A stretch of 64,000 nt of DNA from the NCBI GenBank assembly GCA_021740785.1, contig JAIOZI010000009.1, forward strand, positions 1 to 64,000, read 5' to 3'. Shown here piece by piece: positions 34,561-45,769 of this stretch; the first letter of the stretch is position 1; each line of letters starts with the position of its first letter. The notes below the pieces were generated by a model. It searched no databases and had not been told where the DNA came from. It saw only the letters and a program-made list of their open reading frames with translations. This DNA is from Melioribacteraceae bacterium (GTDB lineage: Bacteria > Bacteroidota > Ignavibacteria > Ignavibacteriales > Melioribacteraceae). The translations under genes and the position numbers were made by a program.

Positions 34561-34882
34561 GTTAAATCCATAAATATGAAATAGACATAAATGGAAAATA
34601 TGAAATGTAGAAGAATTGTACTATAAAAATAGTTCGGTTTGCCTGCCGACTTAAATTAATCGCAGATTACTGGCTGTCATTTCTCAGCCATGTAAATTGC
34701 GTCTGGATATAAGTAACATTAATATTATAATTAGTCTTTATCTATTGAAAATCGCATGCACAATTAATTATTAATGCGAAGCAGCTTTTATAAATTACTT
34801 ATTGAAAAGTATTCAGTATTTTTGATCTCGACAAACTATAGATAATAAATTTTTCAACATTGGAAATTAATTCGGAATTTTT
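34561..34882. other. 322-bp divergent spacer, no gene
   Basis: AT-rich region between the TolB-like gene (-) and the hydrolase gene (+). It must carry both promoters. I see no repeat family, palindrome or RNA gene in it. Confidence 0.6.
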
Positions 34883-37405
34883 ATGAAAAGGAACTTCATC
34901 AATCTAACTATCATTTTAATTATTTTGTTCAGCCTATCACCTTATAACTCTTTCGTCAATGCTCAATCTGATCCGATTATTATAAAAGAAGCACTTGCAG
35001 TCAAGCTGGATAAATTTGAAAGGAGATCTTTTGAGCGACCTGATCCGGTTGAATACCAATTAGTAAATGGCGAATGGAAAATTCCTTCGGATGGTTCCAA
35101 AATGAAACTATCGGATACAAGTTCCGGCGCTTGGCAAAAAATTTATACCGATTCAACCGGCTGGTTTTATGATCGAAATTTACGCGGCGGATATGTTTCC
35201 GTTCAGTTTGATTCAGATGAAGAAAAAGTGATGCTTGTTGAAGCGATGAGACATTCGATAATGTATGTTAACGGCGAACCGCACTCGGGCAATGTTTATC
35301 AATATAAAGATGAATATGAATCATGGGAACCGAAGTTTAATTTTTACCTTATCCCTGTTAAAATGAATAAGGGAATTAACGAATTACTTTTCAAATGTTA
35401 TTACGGAGCACTTAAGGTAAAACTGCATGAAGTTATAAAGGAAAAGATGCTCAATCCAAACGGGTTGACATTGCCTGATATCAGGATGAATGATGATTCC
35501 GAACTGTTCGGCGGAATTACAGTAATCAACAATTCGGGAGATGTGGTAAATAACCTGTCAATTGTAACTTCGGGTAAAGGATTTGCCGAAAGATCAATCG
35601 CTGTGCCCTCAATTGAACCATATACAATAAAGAAAGTCAGATTTAATTTTCAGCCCATGAAGCAAGATACAAGGAAAAAGTTGATTCTTAATTTAAAGTT
35701 GGTTGATGAAAAATCAAATTTGGTTGATAAATTAAATATTGCTTTCGAGGTTCAAAACCTTGAAGAAACATATAAGCGTACATTCATCAGCAGTATTGAT
35801 AACAGCGTTCAATATTTTGCAGTAAATCCCCCATCCGATGTAAATAAAGTTGAACCCTCAGCTCTATTCTTATCACTTCACGGAGCGGGAGTTGAAGCTG
35901 TAAATCAAGCCGGTTCATATTACCATAAAAACTGGGGAATGGTCATTGCTCCGACAAATAGAGGTCCTTACGGCTTTAACTGGGAAGATTGGGGAAGACT
36001 CGATGCGCTTGAGGTTTACGACATTATTCTAAAAAATTATAATATCGATGTAGAAAGAATTTACTTAACCGGTCATTCAATGGGCGGACACGGAACCTGG
36101 CATGTGGGTGAATTATATCCGGACAAGTTTGCAGCAATTGCTCCCAGCGCCGGCTGGATCTCGATTTGGAATTATCGTTATTCGAAGGATTTATCGGGAT
36201 CATCGGAGGTTATAAAATTACTTAACCGGACGGGCAATCAAAGCCGTACTCTTGATATGGTTAATAATTATGACCAACTGGGAATTTATATTTTGCACGG
36301 AGATAATGATGAAAGCGTCTCTGTTGAAGAAGCAAGAAAGATGAATGATACTTTATCAAAATTTCATAAAGATTTTGTTTATCACGAGGAACCTGAAGCT
36401 ACTCATTGGTGGGATAATGATAGTGATAAACCCGGAGCTGATTGCGTGGACTGGCAGCCGATGTTCGATTTCTTCGCTAAACATTCGCGTCCGACTAAAA
36501 ATAGAATTAGACACATAAATTTTATTACTGCTAATCCGGGAGTTTCAGCAACTAATAACTGGGTTACAATTTATTCTCAAGAAAAATTCATGCAGTTCAG
36601 TAAAGTAGATGTCACTCATTCTCCCGGTCAAAATATGATTTCAGGAACGACAGAGAATATATCGATTCTCGGGATAGATTCTGAGATACTAGATATGAAA
36701 TCACCTCTTACAATCATCCTGGATGAAACGAAAATACCCGGCATCAATATCACAAATAGTGATGGAAAAATATGGCTTGGTAGATCCGATGGCGGCTGGA
36801 AAATTATTGAAACTCCATCCGTACAGGAAAAAGGACCGCACAGATATGGTACTTTTAAAAGCGCTTTCGTTAATAATGCTTTGTTGGTTTACGGAACTAC
36901 AGGATCATTGGAAGAGAATAATTGGTCGATGGCTAAAGCAAGGTATGACGCTGAACAATTTTGGTACCAGGCAAACGGTTCTTTTGATATTGTCTCCGAT
37001 GAAGAATTCCTATCCGGAAATTTCACGAACCGGAATGTAATTTTATATGGCAACTCCAAGACTAATAGAGCGTGGGATTCATTGACTGAAAATGTTCCGG
37101 TAAATGTTTCGAACGGAAAAATTGAAATCGGTGATAAAGTAATTGAGAAGGACGGACTGGCATGTTTGTTCGTCTATCCAATGAATGGGACAACAAATAA
37201 TTCAGTAGGTTTTGTTTCGGGAACCTCTTTGGCAGGAATGAAATTAACCAACACTCTACCCTATCTTACTGCAGGTATTGCTTATCCTGATGTGACAATC
37301 ATCTCTCCAAATATTTTGAAAGGCGGAGAAGACGGATACATCGGCACTGGATTTTTTGGAGGAGATTGGCAAGTTGATTCGGGAGAATTTATACTTATAA
37401 AGTAA
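34883..37405 (+). CDS. Secreted alpha/beta hydrolase of the prolyl oligopeptidase-like group
   Basis: 840 residues with a Sec signal (MKRNFINLTIILIILFSLSP...SFVNAQ). After a ~290-residue beta-rich N-terminal region, a hydrolase domain follows: ALFLSLHGAGVEAV, nucleophile S399 in GHSMGGHGTW, Asp at 474 or 476 in ILHGDNDESV, and His508 in EATHWWDN. The C-terminal ~280 residues resemble nothing I can name. This matches multi-domain secreted peptidases/esterases with a PHB-depolymerase-like core. The exact substrate (peptide or ester) is not readable. It stands alone. Confidence 0.85.
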   Translation: MKRNFINLTIILIILFSLSPYNSFVNAQSDPIIIKEALAVKLDKFERRSFERPDPVEYQLVNGEWKIPSDGSKMKLSDTSSGAWQKIYTDSTGWFYDRNLRGGYVSVQFDSDEEKVMLVEAMRHSIMYVNGEPHSGNVYQYKDEYESWEPKFNFYLIPVKMNKGINELLFKCYYGALKVKLHEVIKEKMLNPNGLTLPDIRMNDDSELFGGITVINNSGDVVNNLSIVTSGKGFAERSIAVPSIEPYTIKKVRFNFQPMKQDTRKKLILNLKLVDEKSNLVDKLNIAFEVQNLEETYKRTFISSIDNSVQYFAVNPPSDVNKVEPSALFLSLHGAGVEAVNQAGSYYHKNWGMVIAPTNRGPYGFNWEDWGRLDALEVYDIILKNYNIDVERIYLTGHSMGGHGTWHVGELYPDKFAAIAPSAGWISIWNYRYSKDLSGSSEVIKLLNRTGNQSRTLDMVNNYDQLGIYILHGDNDESVSVEEARKMNDTLSKFHKDFVYHEEPEATHWWDNDSDKPGADCVDWQPMFDFFAKHSRPTKNRIRHINFITANPGVSATNNWVTIYSQEKFMQFSKVDVTHSPGQNMISGTTENISILGIDSEILDMKSPLTIILDETKIPGINITNSDGKIWLGRSDGGWKIIETPSVQEKGPHRYGTFKSAFVNNALLVYGTTGSLEENNWSMAKARYDAEQFWYQANGSFDIVSDEEFLSGNFTNRNVILYGNSKTNRAWDSLTENVPVNVSNGKIEIGDKVIEKDGLACLFVYPMNGTTNNSVGFVSGTSLAGMKLTNTLPYLTAGIAYPDVTIISPNILKGGEDGYIGTGFFGGDWQVDSGEFILIK

Positions 37406-37942
37406 CATTCTGGCGATAGCTATTGATGTATGTAAATTGACAATGGTTTATTCCATTAATTAATCAAAAGAGATTTTTAGTTAGCTCATTATCAGGGACA
37501 TAATTCAATCGGATATCATACCGCCCGAATTATTCGATTTCCCAAATTATATTTGTAGATTATTCAGTTGTCAGTCTAATATCCCTTTGTCATAAAAAAG
37601 GTTTATATATCTAAGTAATCAAATTATTAATTCATATTACGCATCCGTCTTAATCTAAATCCTAACCTTGTATTGATTCATTCTAAAATTGAAGTGAGCG
37701 AAGGTCGTCTTTGACGAACCTCTCGACAAAGGCTGGATTACGAATTAAGTGCGTAAGATGATTAATAAACTCACGTTAAGTTTATTAATCCCCTCACATT
37801 ATTCGGGATTATAATCTCTAAACAAAATCCTCCCGTTTAACTTTCAAAACAGTTCGTTCATCTTTTTTAATCGACCGTTTATCGATTTAATATGAAACTT
37901 AATAATCTATAATCGATAATATCACAAGAAAAAGGGATGAAA
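37406..37942. other. 537-bp spacer, no gene
   Basis: AT-rich spacer between the hydrolase and the sensory island. A short stretch with imperfect inverted segments (GTCGTCTTTGACGAACC, ~37704-37720) is the only structure I see. It presumably carries the promoter of the sensory operon. Confidence 0.5.
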
Positions 37943-39064
37943 ATGGCGCAGCTAATTTTTGTAATTGACGATGAAGATAATATCCGCGAAAATATAAAAG
38001 AAATTCTAGCATTTTCGGGATTTGATGTTGTCGATTTTCCAAATGCAATTTCGGCAATTGATTACATGGAAGAAGTCATACCGGATTTGATAATTTCCGA
38101 TGTAATGATGCCCGGTATTAATGGATTGGAATTTCTTGAGAGGATTAAACAAAACAATAAAACGCTGATTATTCCTTTCATTTATTTAACTGCTCGAAGT
38201 ACATATAAAGACCTAAGGAAAGGGATGGCAGCCGGCGCCGATGATTATTTATTCAAACCATTTAAAGCGGAAGATCTTTTAAATACAGTGAAAGTAAAAC
38301 TTGCTAAGAAGAATGACCTAAATAATCTTTTGGATGAAGTAAAATTAAACATCGCCCTTTCGGTTCCACATGAATTAAGAACTCCGCTTACACCGATTTT
38401 AGGCTTTTCAACTCTGCTAAGTGAAAGAGCCGATTCCTTAACAAGTGAACAAATTTCCGAAATGAGCAAAAGTATTAAATCCAGTTCGCTGCGTTTGCAT
38501 TCGCGCATCGAAAAATTCCTTCTATTTTCCAGTATCCAGCTTGATTTCTCCGAGCCGTTCATCAATCCCAAATCAAAAATAAATGGAGCATTCAATATCA
38601 GCGAAAAGGTGCAGCAAGTAGTTTATCAAAAGCTTGATGAATATAAAAGGAGAAACGATGTGATTATGGAAATCGAAAATGAAAATCTGAAAATTAACGA
38701 ATCTCATCTATCCATTTGCATTAATGAATTAGCTGATAATGCATGTAAATTTTCAGACGCCGGATCGAAAATTGCTATTAAAGGAATTCGTAATGACAAC
38801 TATTATATGTTCTCTTTTCAAAATAACGGTAAAGGATTTACTGCAGATCAAATAAAGAGAATTAATATTCTAAATAAATCTTTTGATTACTCGAAAGACG
38901 GAAGCGGGTTGGGGCTGCCAATAGTAAAGCAAATAATAGAATACTACGGCGGTGAGTTTAATGTTGAAAGTGAACCGGGGGTAGCGACAGATATTAAAAC
39001 AAAAATACCTGTTGCGGAAAAAATAAAAATGATGAATAACAAGTTTGAATACACATTGAGTTGA
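37943..39064 (+). CDS. Soluble REC-histidine kinase
   Basis: An N-terminal receiver domain (FVIDDEDNIRENI, phospho-acceptor Asp at 53 in LIISDVMMPGINGLEF, LTARSTYKDL, FKPF) is followed directly by a HisKA helix with phospho-His at 143 in SVPHELRTPLTPILG and a HATPase domain (CINELADNACKF, GSGLGLPIVKQI, VESEPGVATDI). No transmembrane or sensor domain. Such REC-first kinases act as phosphorelay intermediates or are controlled by another kinase's phosphorylation. I use ATG 37943, which has GGGATGAAA upstream; ATG 37937 lies directly on the GGG. Confidence 0.9.
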   Translation: MAQLIFVIDDEDNIRENIKEILAFSGFDVVDFPNAISAIDYMEEVIPDLIISDVMMPGINGLEFLERIKQNNKTLIIPFIYLTARSTYKDLRKGMAAGADDYLFKPFKAEDLLNTVKVKLAKKNDLNNLLDEVKLNIALSVPHELRTPLTPILGFSTLLSERADSLTSEQISEMSKSIKSSSLRLHSRIEKFLLFSSIQLDFSEPFINPKSKINGAFNISEKVQQVVYQKLDEYKRRNDVIMEIENENLKINESHLSICINELADNACKFSDAGSKIAIKGIRNDNYYMFSFQNNGKGFTADQIKRINILNKSFDYSKDGSGLGLPIVKQIIEYYGGEFNVESEPGVATDIKTKIPVAEKIKMMNNKFEYTLS

Positions 39065-39145
39065 CTGAAAGGTATTACATATAATACATACGGTTGAAGA
39101 TAAGAATTGAAATAAAAAAATCGAATTTATTAAGAAAGGATTGAG

Positions 39146-39664
39146 ATGAAATATAAAGTTACGCCAACAAATAAAGTCCGAGTGCTGCGTGAGAATGATT
39201 TTCTAGTTTCAAAAACAGATTTGAAAGGAAGGATTACCTATTGCAACAGAATATTTATTGAATTTTCACTTTACAGCGAAGCGGAATTACTGGGATCTCA
39301 GCATAATATTATAAGACACCCTGAAATGCCCCGCGCAGTATTCCACATGCTTTGGAATACAATTGCGGAAAAAAATGAATTCTTCGGATATATTAAGAAT
39401 ATGTCAAAAGATGGCGGCACATATTGGGTATTAGCAAATGTAACAGCCTCTGTTGACGGCAATGATAATATTATCGGCTACTATTCAGTTAGGCGGAAAC
39501 CAAAAGAAAGCGCAATTGAAACCATAGATGAGATTTACCGAAATATGCTTCAAATTGAGAGACAAGCCGGCACAAGGATTGCGATTGATGAATCCTCGAA
39601 ATATTTATCCGATCTACTATCAAAGAAAGGAATTAGTTATGAAGAATACATACTTAGTTTATGA
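39146..39664 (+). CDS. Aer/CetB-like PAS-domain protein
   Basis: 172 residues, nearly all one PAS domain of the Aer type: [67 protein letters not shown] and GYYSVRRKP. This matches the FAD-binding PAS of E. coli Aer and the separate PAS subunit CetB of Campylobacter. It has no membrane segment or signalling domain of its own. It overlaps the next gene, a chemoreceptor, by 26 bp. A redox or energy-taxis sensor acting through that partner is inferred. AAAGGA precedes the ATG. Confidence 0.88.
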   Translation: MKYKVTPTNKVRVLRENDFLVSKTDLKGRITYCNRIFIEFSLYSEAELLGSQHNIIRHPEMPRAVFHMLWNTIAEKNEFFGYIKNMSKDGGTYWVLANVTASVDGNDNIIGYYSVRRKPKESAIETIDEIYRNMLQIERQAGTRIAIDESSKYLSDLLSKKGISYEEYILSL

Positions 39665-41153
39665 AATAAAAAAGTTAATCAAAAACTCGGCTTTGATTTC
39701 CGCTGTGTTGTTTGTAATCCTCGCCCTGCTTCAATTTCAATGGCTTGTGAGCGCCTTTATATTTATAACAATACAGGTATTATATGTGCGCTATGCGATG
39801 AAAATCATTTCCAAACAAACTGAATTGCTGCCTAAAATTAATTCCTTAACTCAAAATATTGCAGACGGGGAATTCGAATACCGCATCACCGGTATTGATG
39901 AAACAACAGAATTAGGACAGGTGGCGTGGACGCTTAATGATTTACTGGATCAGATGGAAGCATTCTCGAGGGAAATTAAAACAATAGTGCAATGTATCAG
40001 CGAGGAAAAATTTTACCGCACATTACAGTATGCCGGTATGCACGGACAGATGCTTCATACGATGAAAGCAGTTGGAGATGCTATAGAGCTTACCAAAGAG
40101 AAAGCGAAATCGAAACAGGAATATCTGATAAATTGTGTACATATTCTTCTGGAAAACATGGATGAATTTTCAAAGGGAAATTTAACCGTTCATATTGAAT
40201 CAAATAATAGCGATGAGATAGGCAAGCTGTATAATGGATTTAATAAAGTTGTTGAAGCAACCAAAGAAATAATTATTGCGGTAGCGGAAGCAGTTCAGGC
40301 TGTTGCCGGAGCGTCAACACAGATATCATCAAGTACGGAGGAAATGTCTGCAGGCGCACAGGAGCAAAGTTCTCAATCCTCTGAAGTAGCCAGTGCAGTT
40401 GAGCAGATGACCAGGACAATAATCGAAACAACAAAGAATGTATCGGTAGTTTCGGAAAAAGCGAAACATTCCGGTCAGCTTGCCAATCAGGGAGGCGAAA
40501 TTATTACCGATACTATTGAAGGGATGAATAAAATAGCTGCGGTAGTTACAAATGCGGCAAATACGATTAGTGCATTAGGCGATAGCAGTGAAAAGATTGG
40601 AAATATTGTAGATGTCATTGATGAAATAGCAGAACAGACCAATCTGCTTGCACTGAATGCTGCGATTGAAGCTGCAAGAGCCGGCGATCAAGGCAGAGGT
40701 TTTGCTGTAGTTGCCGATGAAGTTAAAAAACTTGCTGAAAGAACTTCTGAAGCGACCAAAGAAATTGCCGGGATGATTAATCATATTCAGATCGATACAA
40801 AAAATGCTGTTGGAATAATGAACCAGGGAACCGATGAAGTTAATAACGGCAAGCAGCTCGCCGGTAAAGCTGAAGAAGCGCTTAAACAAATAATAAACGG
40901 TTCGGCTGAAGTGGTTGATAATATTACTCAAGTAGCTTCTGCCAGTGAAGAACAAGCTTCGGCTGCGGAGCAAATAAGTCGTAGTATTGAAGGGATTAAT
41001 TCAGTAACGCAAGAATCTGCAGTGGGAATACAACAGTTGGCGATGGTAGCAGAAGATATGAATAAATATACCGAAAACCTTCAAAACCTGGTTTCGAGAT
41101 TCACTTATGATTTCGAAAATGAAATCTCTTTTGAAAAATCTACTGTTGTATAA
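39639..41153 (+). CDS. CetA-like chemoreceptor lacking a periplasmic sensor
   Basis: 504 residues from [16 protein letters not shown]. Two adjacent membrane segments (~17-50) leave no periplasmic domain. A HAMP (~65-110, [20 protein letters not shown]), a second HAMP-like unit (~160-205, [18 protein letters not shown]) and a full MCP signalling domain follow, with the hairpin tip [23 protein letters not shown] chose ATG 39639 (AAGAAAGG upstream); a longer frame starts inside the PAS gene. The layout matches CetA, which signals for the PAS protein CetB. No CheR-tethering pentapeptide is at the C-terminus. Confidence 0.9.
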   Translation: MKNTYLVYEIKKLIKNSALISAVLFVILALLQFQWLVSAFIFITIQVLYVRYAMKIISKQTELLPKINSLTQNIADGEFEYRITGIDETTELGQVAWTLNDLLDQMEAFSREIKTIVQCISEEKFYRTLQYAGMHGQMLHTMKAVGDAIELTKEKAKSKQEYLINCVHILLENMDEFSKGNLTVHIESNNSDEIGKLYNGFNKVVEATKEIIIAVAEAVQAVAGASTQISSSTEEMSAGAQEQSSQSSEVASAVEQMTRTIIETTKNVSVVSEKAKHSGQLANQGGEIITDTIEGMNKIAAVVTNAANTISALGDSSEKIGNIVDVIDEIAEQTNLLALNAAIEAARAGDQGRGFAVVADEVKKLAERTSEATKEIAGMINHIQIDTKNAVGIMNQGTDEVNNGKQLAGKAEEALKQIINGSAEVVDNITQVASASEEQASAAEQISRSIEGINSVTQESAVGIQQLAMVAEDMNKYTENLQNLVSRFTYDFENEISFEKSTVV

Positions 41154-41195
41154 ATTAATTGAGCAAATAAATTAACAAGAAAGACGGATGACATC

Positions 41196-43526
41196 ATGAA
41201 AAAGTATCTAATCAATCTAAAAATTAAAAATAAGCTCAGGCTGATTGTAGCGTCAATCGGTATCGTAGCTTCATTCGGAATATTTAGCCTGGTAATTTCA
41301 TCCTACGATAATTATTCCAGATCAAATGTACTTCAAAGTGCAAATAAAGCATCGGACTTTATACTTATGGCAGCCGGTCAGCAAGCGCTCGAAAGAGGTA
41401 TTACCGCAACGGTTTTAGCTAATCCCGATGATAAAATATCTTACAATAAACTGGCTTCTATTAGAGAAAGAGGTGATGAATATTTGGATTCGGCTCTTGC
41501 AATTGCAAATATTCTTGCAAAAGATAATACGGTCATAGAGAAAAAAGTGTCGTTATTAAAATCGGACATAAATAAAAGAACCGAAATAAGACAAAAAGCA
41601 GATATGATACTAACCAGAAGAGCTGCTGATAATACTTTTATCAATACATGGATTGATACACAAACCGATTTAATTATGAAGAGCAACGAACTTGGAAAAA
41701 CTATGTTCGTTTCGGATAATAAATTAGAAAATGTTTTGGAATTCAACAGCATAGTAAAAAATGCAATTTTTATTGCAAGTGAATTTGCCGGACGCGAAAG
41801 AGCTGAACTTGGAAAATTAATCGGCAACCAAATTCCTATTTCAAACGAAAACTTAATCAGGTTGATGAGGTATAGAGGAATTGTTGAAGAAAATCTCCGT
41901 GCAGTGTTAGGAATGCGGGATAATTCCAATAACACTTCTGAAATTATAAACGCTATCAACGAAATGGAACGCAAGTTTCTTGATGATTTCGAAATAACAC
42001 GAGAAAAAGTATATAGTGCAGGGTTAAATGCCGAGCCGTATCCAATCGGTACTTCGGAATGGATTGCAGCTTCAACAGACGGTATTAACTCAATATTAAA
42101 AGTATCAGAAACCGTAAGTAAAGAAGCGCAAAAACTTGCAGCCGAGCAAAGCAGTGAAAGCAGCAGAAGTTTGTTTTTTACAGCGTTATTAATGGGGATT
42201 TTGTTAACAGCCATGTTTGTATCTGTTTGGATTGGCAAATTAATAACATCGCCGGTTAATGAATTATCGCAGGCTGCAGTTGAAGTCAGCGAGGGAAATC
42301 TTAATCAATCAATTGATTATACCTCAGCGGATGAAGTAGGCAAACTTGCAGCCGCATTCAATAAGATGATTGCAAATATTCGGAAAGCTGATAATGATCT
42401 CCGCGCCGAGAAAGCAAGCGTAGAAAAGAAAGTGGAACTGGCAGTAAAAGAATCTGAAGAACAAAAAGATTACCTGGAAAGAAGCGTACAAAATATTTTA
42501 GCTGAAATGGAAAAATTTGCAAATGGAGACTTAACAGTTCACCTAGAAACAGAACGGGAAGATCAAATCGGAAGCCTATATAACGGATTTAACAATGTAG
42601 TGGCGAATATTAGGAACATGATTGAAAAAGTAAGAGAAGCTGTTGAAGCAACGGCAAGCGCATCATCACAAATATCCTCCAGTTCAGAAGAAATGGCAGC
42701 CGGGGCACATGAACAAAGTTCACAGGCTTCGGAAGTTGCAAGCGCTGTTGAACAGATGACTAAAACCATAACAGAAACATCTCAAAATGTAAATGCCGTT
42801 TCTAATAACGCCATAAATTCGGGCAATATCGCAAACGAAGGTGGAAAGGTTGTTAATGAAACTATAACCGGAATCGAACATATTGCCAAGGTTGTTATTG
42901 AAGCATCCGAAACAGTGCAGAGACTCGGTGGAAGCAGTCAAAAAATTGGCGAAATAATTCAAGTGATAAACGATATTGCCGATCAGACAAATCTGCTGGC
43001 GCTCAATGCCGCAATTGAAGCGGCACGCGCCGGTGAACACGGAAGAGGATTTGCCGTTGTTGCCGATGAAGTAAGAAAACTTGCTGAAAGAACTACAAAG
43101 GCTACTAAAGAAATTGCTGATATGATTAAACAAATTCAATCAGATACCGGAAGCGCCGTTGAATCGATTAATGTTGGAACTACCGAAGTACATAAGGGTA
43201 AAGAGCTGGCAAAACGAGCAGGAGAATCATTATCGGAAATTATTAATTCAAGCAAGAAAGTAATAGACGACATTACTCAGGTAGCCAGTGCAAGCGAAGA
43301 ACAGTCGGTTACCGCCGAGCAAATCAGTAGAAGTATTGAAAGTATTAATAGTGTTACACAACAAACTGCGGCAGGTATTCAGCAAGTTGCAAGTGCCGCC
43401 GAGGACTTGAATAAGCTTACTGAAAATCTTCATAACCTTGTTGCCGGTTTTAAATTGAGTTACAACAAATCTAGGGAACATTCAAAATATACCGTTAGAC
43501 AAAACGGGAAATTAATTCATTATTAA
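41196..43526 (+). CDS. Methyl-accepting chemotaxis protein with large periplasmic domain
   Basis: 776 residues. TM1 ([21 protein letters not shown], ~17-37) and TM2 ([21 protein letters not shown], ~326-347) enclose a ~280-residue helical domain with LERGITATV and [13 protein letters not shown], resembling the nitrate/nitrite-sensing (NIT) fold. HAMP (~350-405), a coiled coil, a second HAMP-like unit, and an MCP signalling domain ([21 protein letters not shown]) follow. The signalling half is highly similar to that of the CetA-like protein just upstream, so the two are paralogues. The ligand is unknown. It follows CetA by 42 bp. Confidence 0.9.
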   Translation: MKKYLINLKIKNKLRLIVASIGIVASFGIFSLVISSYDNYSRSNVLQSANKASDFILMAAGQQALERGITATVLANPDDKISYNKLASIRERGDEYLDSALAIANILAKDNTVIEKKVSLLKSDINKRTEIRQKADMILTRRAADNTFINTWIDTQTDLIMKSNELGKTMFVSDNKLENVLEFNSIVKNAIFIASEFAGRERAELGKLIGNQIPISNENLIRLMRYRGIVEENLRAVLGMRDNSNNTSEIINAINEMERKFLDDFEITREKVYSAGLNAEPYPIGTSEWIAASTDGINSILKVSETVSKEAQKLAAEQSSESSRSLFFTALLMGILLTAMFVSVWIGKLITSPVNELSQAAVEVSEGNLNQSIDYTSADEVGKLAAAFNKMIANIRKADNDLRAEKASVEKKVELAVKESEEQKDYLERSVQNILAEMEKFANGDLTVHLETEREDQIGSLYNGFNNVVANIRNMIEKVREAVEATASASSQISSSSEEMAAGAHEQSSQASEVASAVEQMTKTITETSQNVNAVSNNAINSGNIANEGGKVVNETITGIEHIAKVVIEASETVQRLGGSSQKIGEIIQVINDIADQTNLLALNAAIEAARAGEHGRGFAVVADEVRKLAERTTKATKEIADMIKQIQSDTGSAVESINVGTTEVHKGKELAKRAGESLSEIINSSKKVIDDITQVASASEEQSVTAEQISRSIESINSVTQQTAAGIQQVASAAEDLNKLTENLHNLVAGFKLSYNKSREHSKYTVRQNGKLIHY

Positions 43527-43547
43527 TCCGTGTATAGGAAATATTTT

Positions 43548-45428
43548 ATGAAAGTTACAATTGGTCGAAAAATTACTTTTGGTTTTATAATTCTCCTAAG
43601 CGTTTTATTCGGAATGGGTTGGCTTGCATATCACAATGTAAATAATTTTTTTTCTAATTCGGTGGCAATTGAGCAAGAGGTTAAAAAACAGATTAATGCC
43701 GGGAACCTGAGGTTTATGGTTACACAGGTTTTAATGGCAAGTAATGATTATATAATCACTAATAACAAAAAGTACATTCATGATTTCGAAGAATATAATT
43801 CGACGCTCGATAAATATTATCAAAGTTTCACCGGATTAAAATTGAACTCTTCTGAAAAAGAACTGTTAAAAGGAATAAAAAATGATATCGATTCTATCAA
43901 TTTATATTCCCGTGAAATATTTACGATCGAAAACCCGCGAAACTCTGCTGAAGCCGTAAAACTTATGGAGAAAATTGATTATAGATTCGGAAGTAAGATA
44001 AACAACAATTCAACAAAAATATTTAACGGAATTGCCGGGAGAATATCGCAGCTTAACGAAGAAGGAAGAATGCTAAAGTCGGAGCAAACCGAAATTATAA
44101 TAGAACTGATTGTCTTCGGCATAGTTTTCAGCATTATCATAATTTTGTTAACGGTTTATAGAATTAGCAATCCTATTAAAGAATTAAAGCTTGCTGCGGA
44201 GAAATTAGCCGGGGGTGATTATTCAGTTAAACCCGCTATTAATACACATGACGAAGTTGCCGGATTAGCCCGGTCGTTCATATCCATGGCTGAAGCAATA
44301 GACAACTCACACAAAAAATTGAAGGAAAACAACATTCTGCTTGAAACTGTATTTTCCACGCTGCCTTCAGGATTAATGGTGGTAGACAGCAAGGGAAAAG
44401 TAATAACATCGAACCAAAGAATGTGTGAAATAATTAGTGTTGAAAGAAGCAATTTAAGTTTTGCCGCATTAATCAAAACTCTTGAAAATGCCGAGATGCG
44501 AAAAAATCGTCATAATATCGTAAACAGCAAAGGAGAGATAAAAAATATTGAATATCACTTAACCGATGTGAAAAAAGGAAATAAAATTATTGAATTGAAT
44601 ATTATCCCATTCCATTTAGATGAACAGCAGAATCTTATTGTAATTGAAGATATAACTTCGCGAAAGCAAGCAGAAGAAAAACTTTTAATCTCATTTAAAG
44701 AGTTGCAGAAAATAAATCTAAATAATAATAAGCTTTTATCAATTATATCGCATGATTTAAGAAGTCCGTTCAACGCATTAATAGGCTCGTTAGAATTATT
44801 GGTTGAAGAGTTTGATCAGTTATCAGACTCAGAAAAAATCGAATTTATCACGGTGGCACATAAGGTATCGCAAAATTTACTCAGCCTAGTTAATGATCTG
44901 CTTGAATGGTCGAAAACACAAAATGGGAACATTGAATTAAGACCAACACAGAAGAGTCTCACCAATATTATTGAACGAATCATTGAATTATATTCACTGA
45001 ATGCTTCGGTGAAAAATATAAAGATTGAAACGAACTGCATTAAAAATTGCGAAGCCTACTTCGACGAGAATATGATTTTCACCGTTATAAGAAATTTAGT
45101 ATCAAATGCAATTAAGTTCACAAATCGCGGGGGTGTTATTAAAATTAACGCTCATGATACCGCCGATAAATTGATTTTAGTAGTTGCGGATAACGGTATT
45201 GGCATTCCCGATACAATTGTAAAAGATATCTTTTCCTTCGGGAAACATTATTCAAGAAGTGGTACGGATAATGAAAGCGGAACAGGTATGGGTTTGTTTT
45301 TATGTAAGGATTTGATTGAAAAAAATCATGGCAAAATTTGGGTCGAAAGTGATGTTAACGTTGGGACTAAATTTTATTTATCCCTTCCGAAGAATAAAAG
45401 TAATATTAAGCGACTAAAGTGCGCCTAA
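43548..45428 (+). CDS. Sensor histidine kinase with PAS domain
   Basis: 626 residues from MKVTIGRKITFGFII. TM1 (~10-28), a ~155-residue extracytoplasmic helical sensor, TM2 (~183-203), HAMP (NPIKELKLAAEKLAGGDYSV), PAS (~262-370), HisKA with SIISHDLRSPFNAL, and HATPase (SNAIKFTNRGG, DNGIGIP, GTGMGLFLCKDLI). The sensor and membrane part closely resemble those of the large kinase at 45770-49933. I chose ATG 43548, matching the paralogue's start, over GTG 43530. The partner regulator is not fused. Confidence 0.9.
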   Translation: MKVTIGRKITFGFIILLSVLFGMGWLAYHNVNNFFSNSVAIEQEVKKQINAGNLRFMVTQVLMASNDYIITNNKKYIHDFEEYNSTLDKYYQSFTGLKLNSSEKELLKGIKNDIDSINLYSREIFTIENPRNSAEAVKLMEKIDYRFGSKINNNSTKIFNGIAGRISQLNEEGRMLKSEQTEIIIELIVFGIVFSIIIILLTVYRISNPIKELKLAAEKLAGGDYSVKPAINTHDEVAGLARSFISMAEAIDNSHKKLKENNILLETVFSTLPSGLMVVDSKGKVITSNQRMCEIISVERSNLSFAALIKTLENAEMRKNRHNIVNSKGEIKNIEYHLTDVKKGNKIIELNIIPFHLDEQQNLIVIEDITSRKQAEEKLLISFKELQKINLNNNKLLSIISHDLRSPFNALIGSLELLVEEFDQLSDSEKIEFITVAHKVSQNLLSLVNDLLEWSKTQNGNIELRPTQKSLTNIIERIIELYSLNASVKNIKIETNCIKNCEAYFDENMIFTVIRNLVSNAIKFTNRGGVIKINAHDTADKLILVVADNGIGIPDTIVKDIFSFGKHYSRSGTDNESGTGMGLFLCKDLIEKNHGKIWVESDVNVGTKFYLSLPKNKSNIKRLKCA

Positions 45429-45769
45429 TTAATGTTTGGACTACATATCCTATTTTATTATTTTTATATGTGCATAAAGTATTGTATTTTAAATTCTTAT
45501 TTATTTTATAAAAAATTAGAAAGGTATATTCACACTATTTATGAAGCATGTTCAGTTTCAAGTCGACTTATGTTTCATATTTTTTTTGTAATCATTCTTG
45601 CTTCGAATTTTATTTCGGGATGTAGAAAAAATCCGCACAAATATATTTGTTATCAGTGAATTTATATATAAAGAAAGAATTTGAATTATATTTTTAATTT
45701 GGGGGTATAATTATTGAATAAAAATAATAACGACAGTAAAATATTGCATAGTCAATTACGGCATAATGT
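45429..45769. other. 341-bp gap inside the sensory island
   Basis: AT-rich and largely without features, apart from a short lipoprotein-like frame at 45570-45659. It probably holds the promoter for the large kinase, which has no clear ribosome binding site. Confidence 0.5.
45570..45659 (+). pseudogene. Possible remnant of a lipoprotein gene
   Basis: A 29-codon frame reads MFHIFFVIILASNFISGC and then RKNPHKYICYQ before TGA. This is a convincing lipoprotein signal with a lipobox (ISGC), but the mature part is only 12 residues long. It may be the surviving 5' end of a substrate-binding lipoprotein gene, or a chance frame in AT-rich DNA. Confidence 0.3.

Noticed and set aside
41441-42238. 265-codon antisense frame within the chemoreceptor gene
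   Set aside because: Lies opposite the well-supported MCP gene; hydrophobic composition is a by-product of the sense codons.
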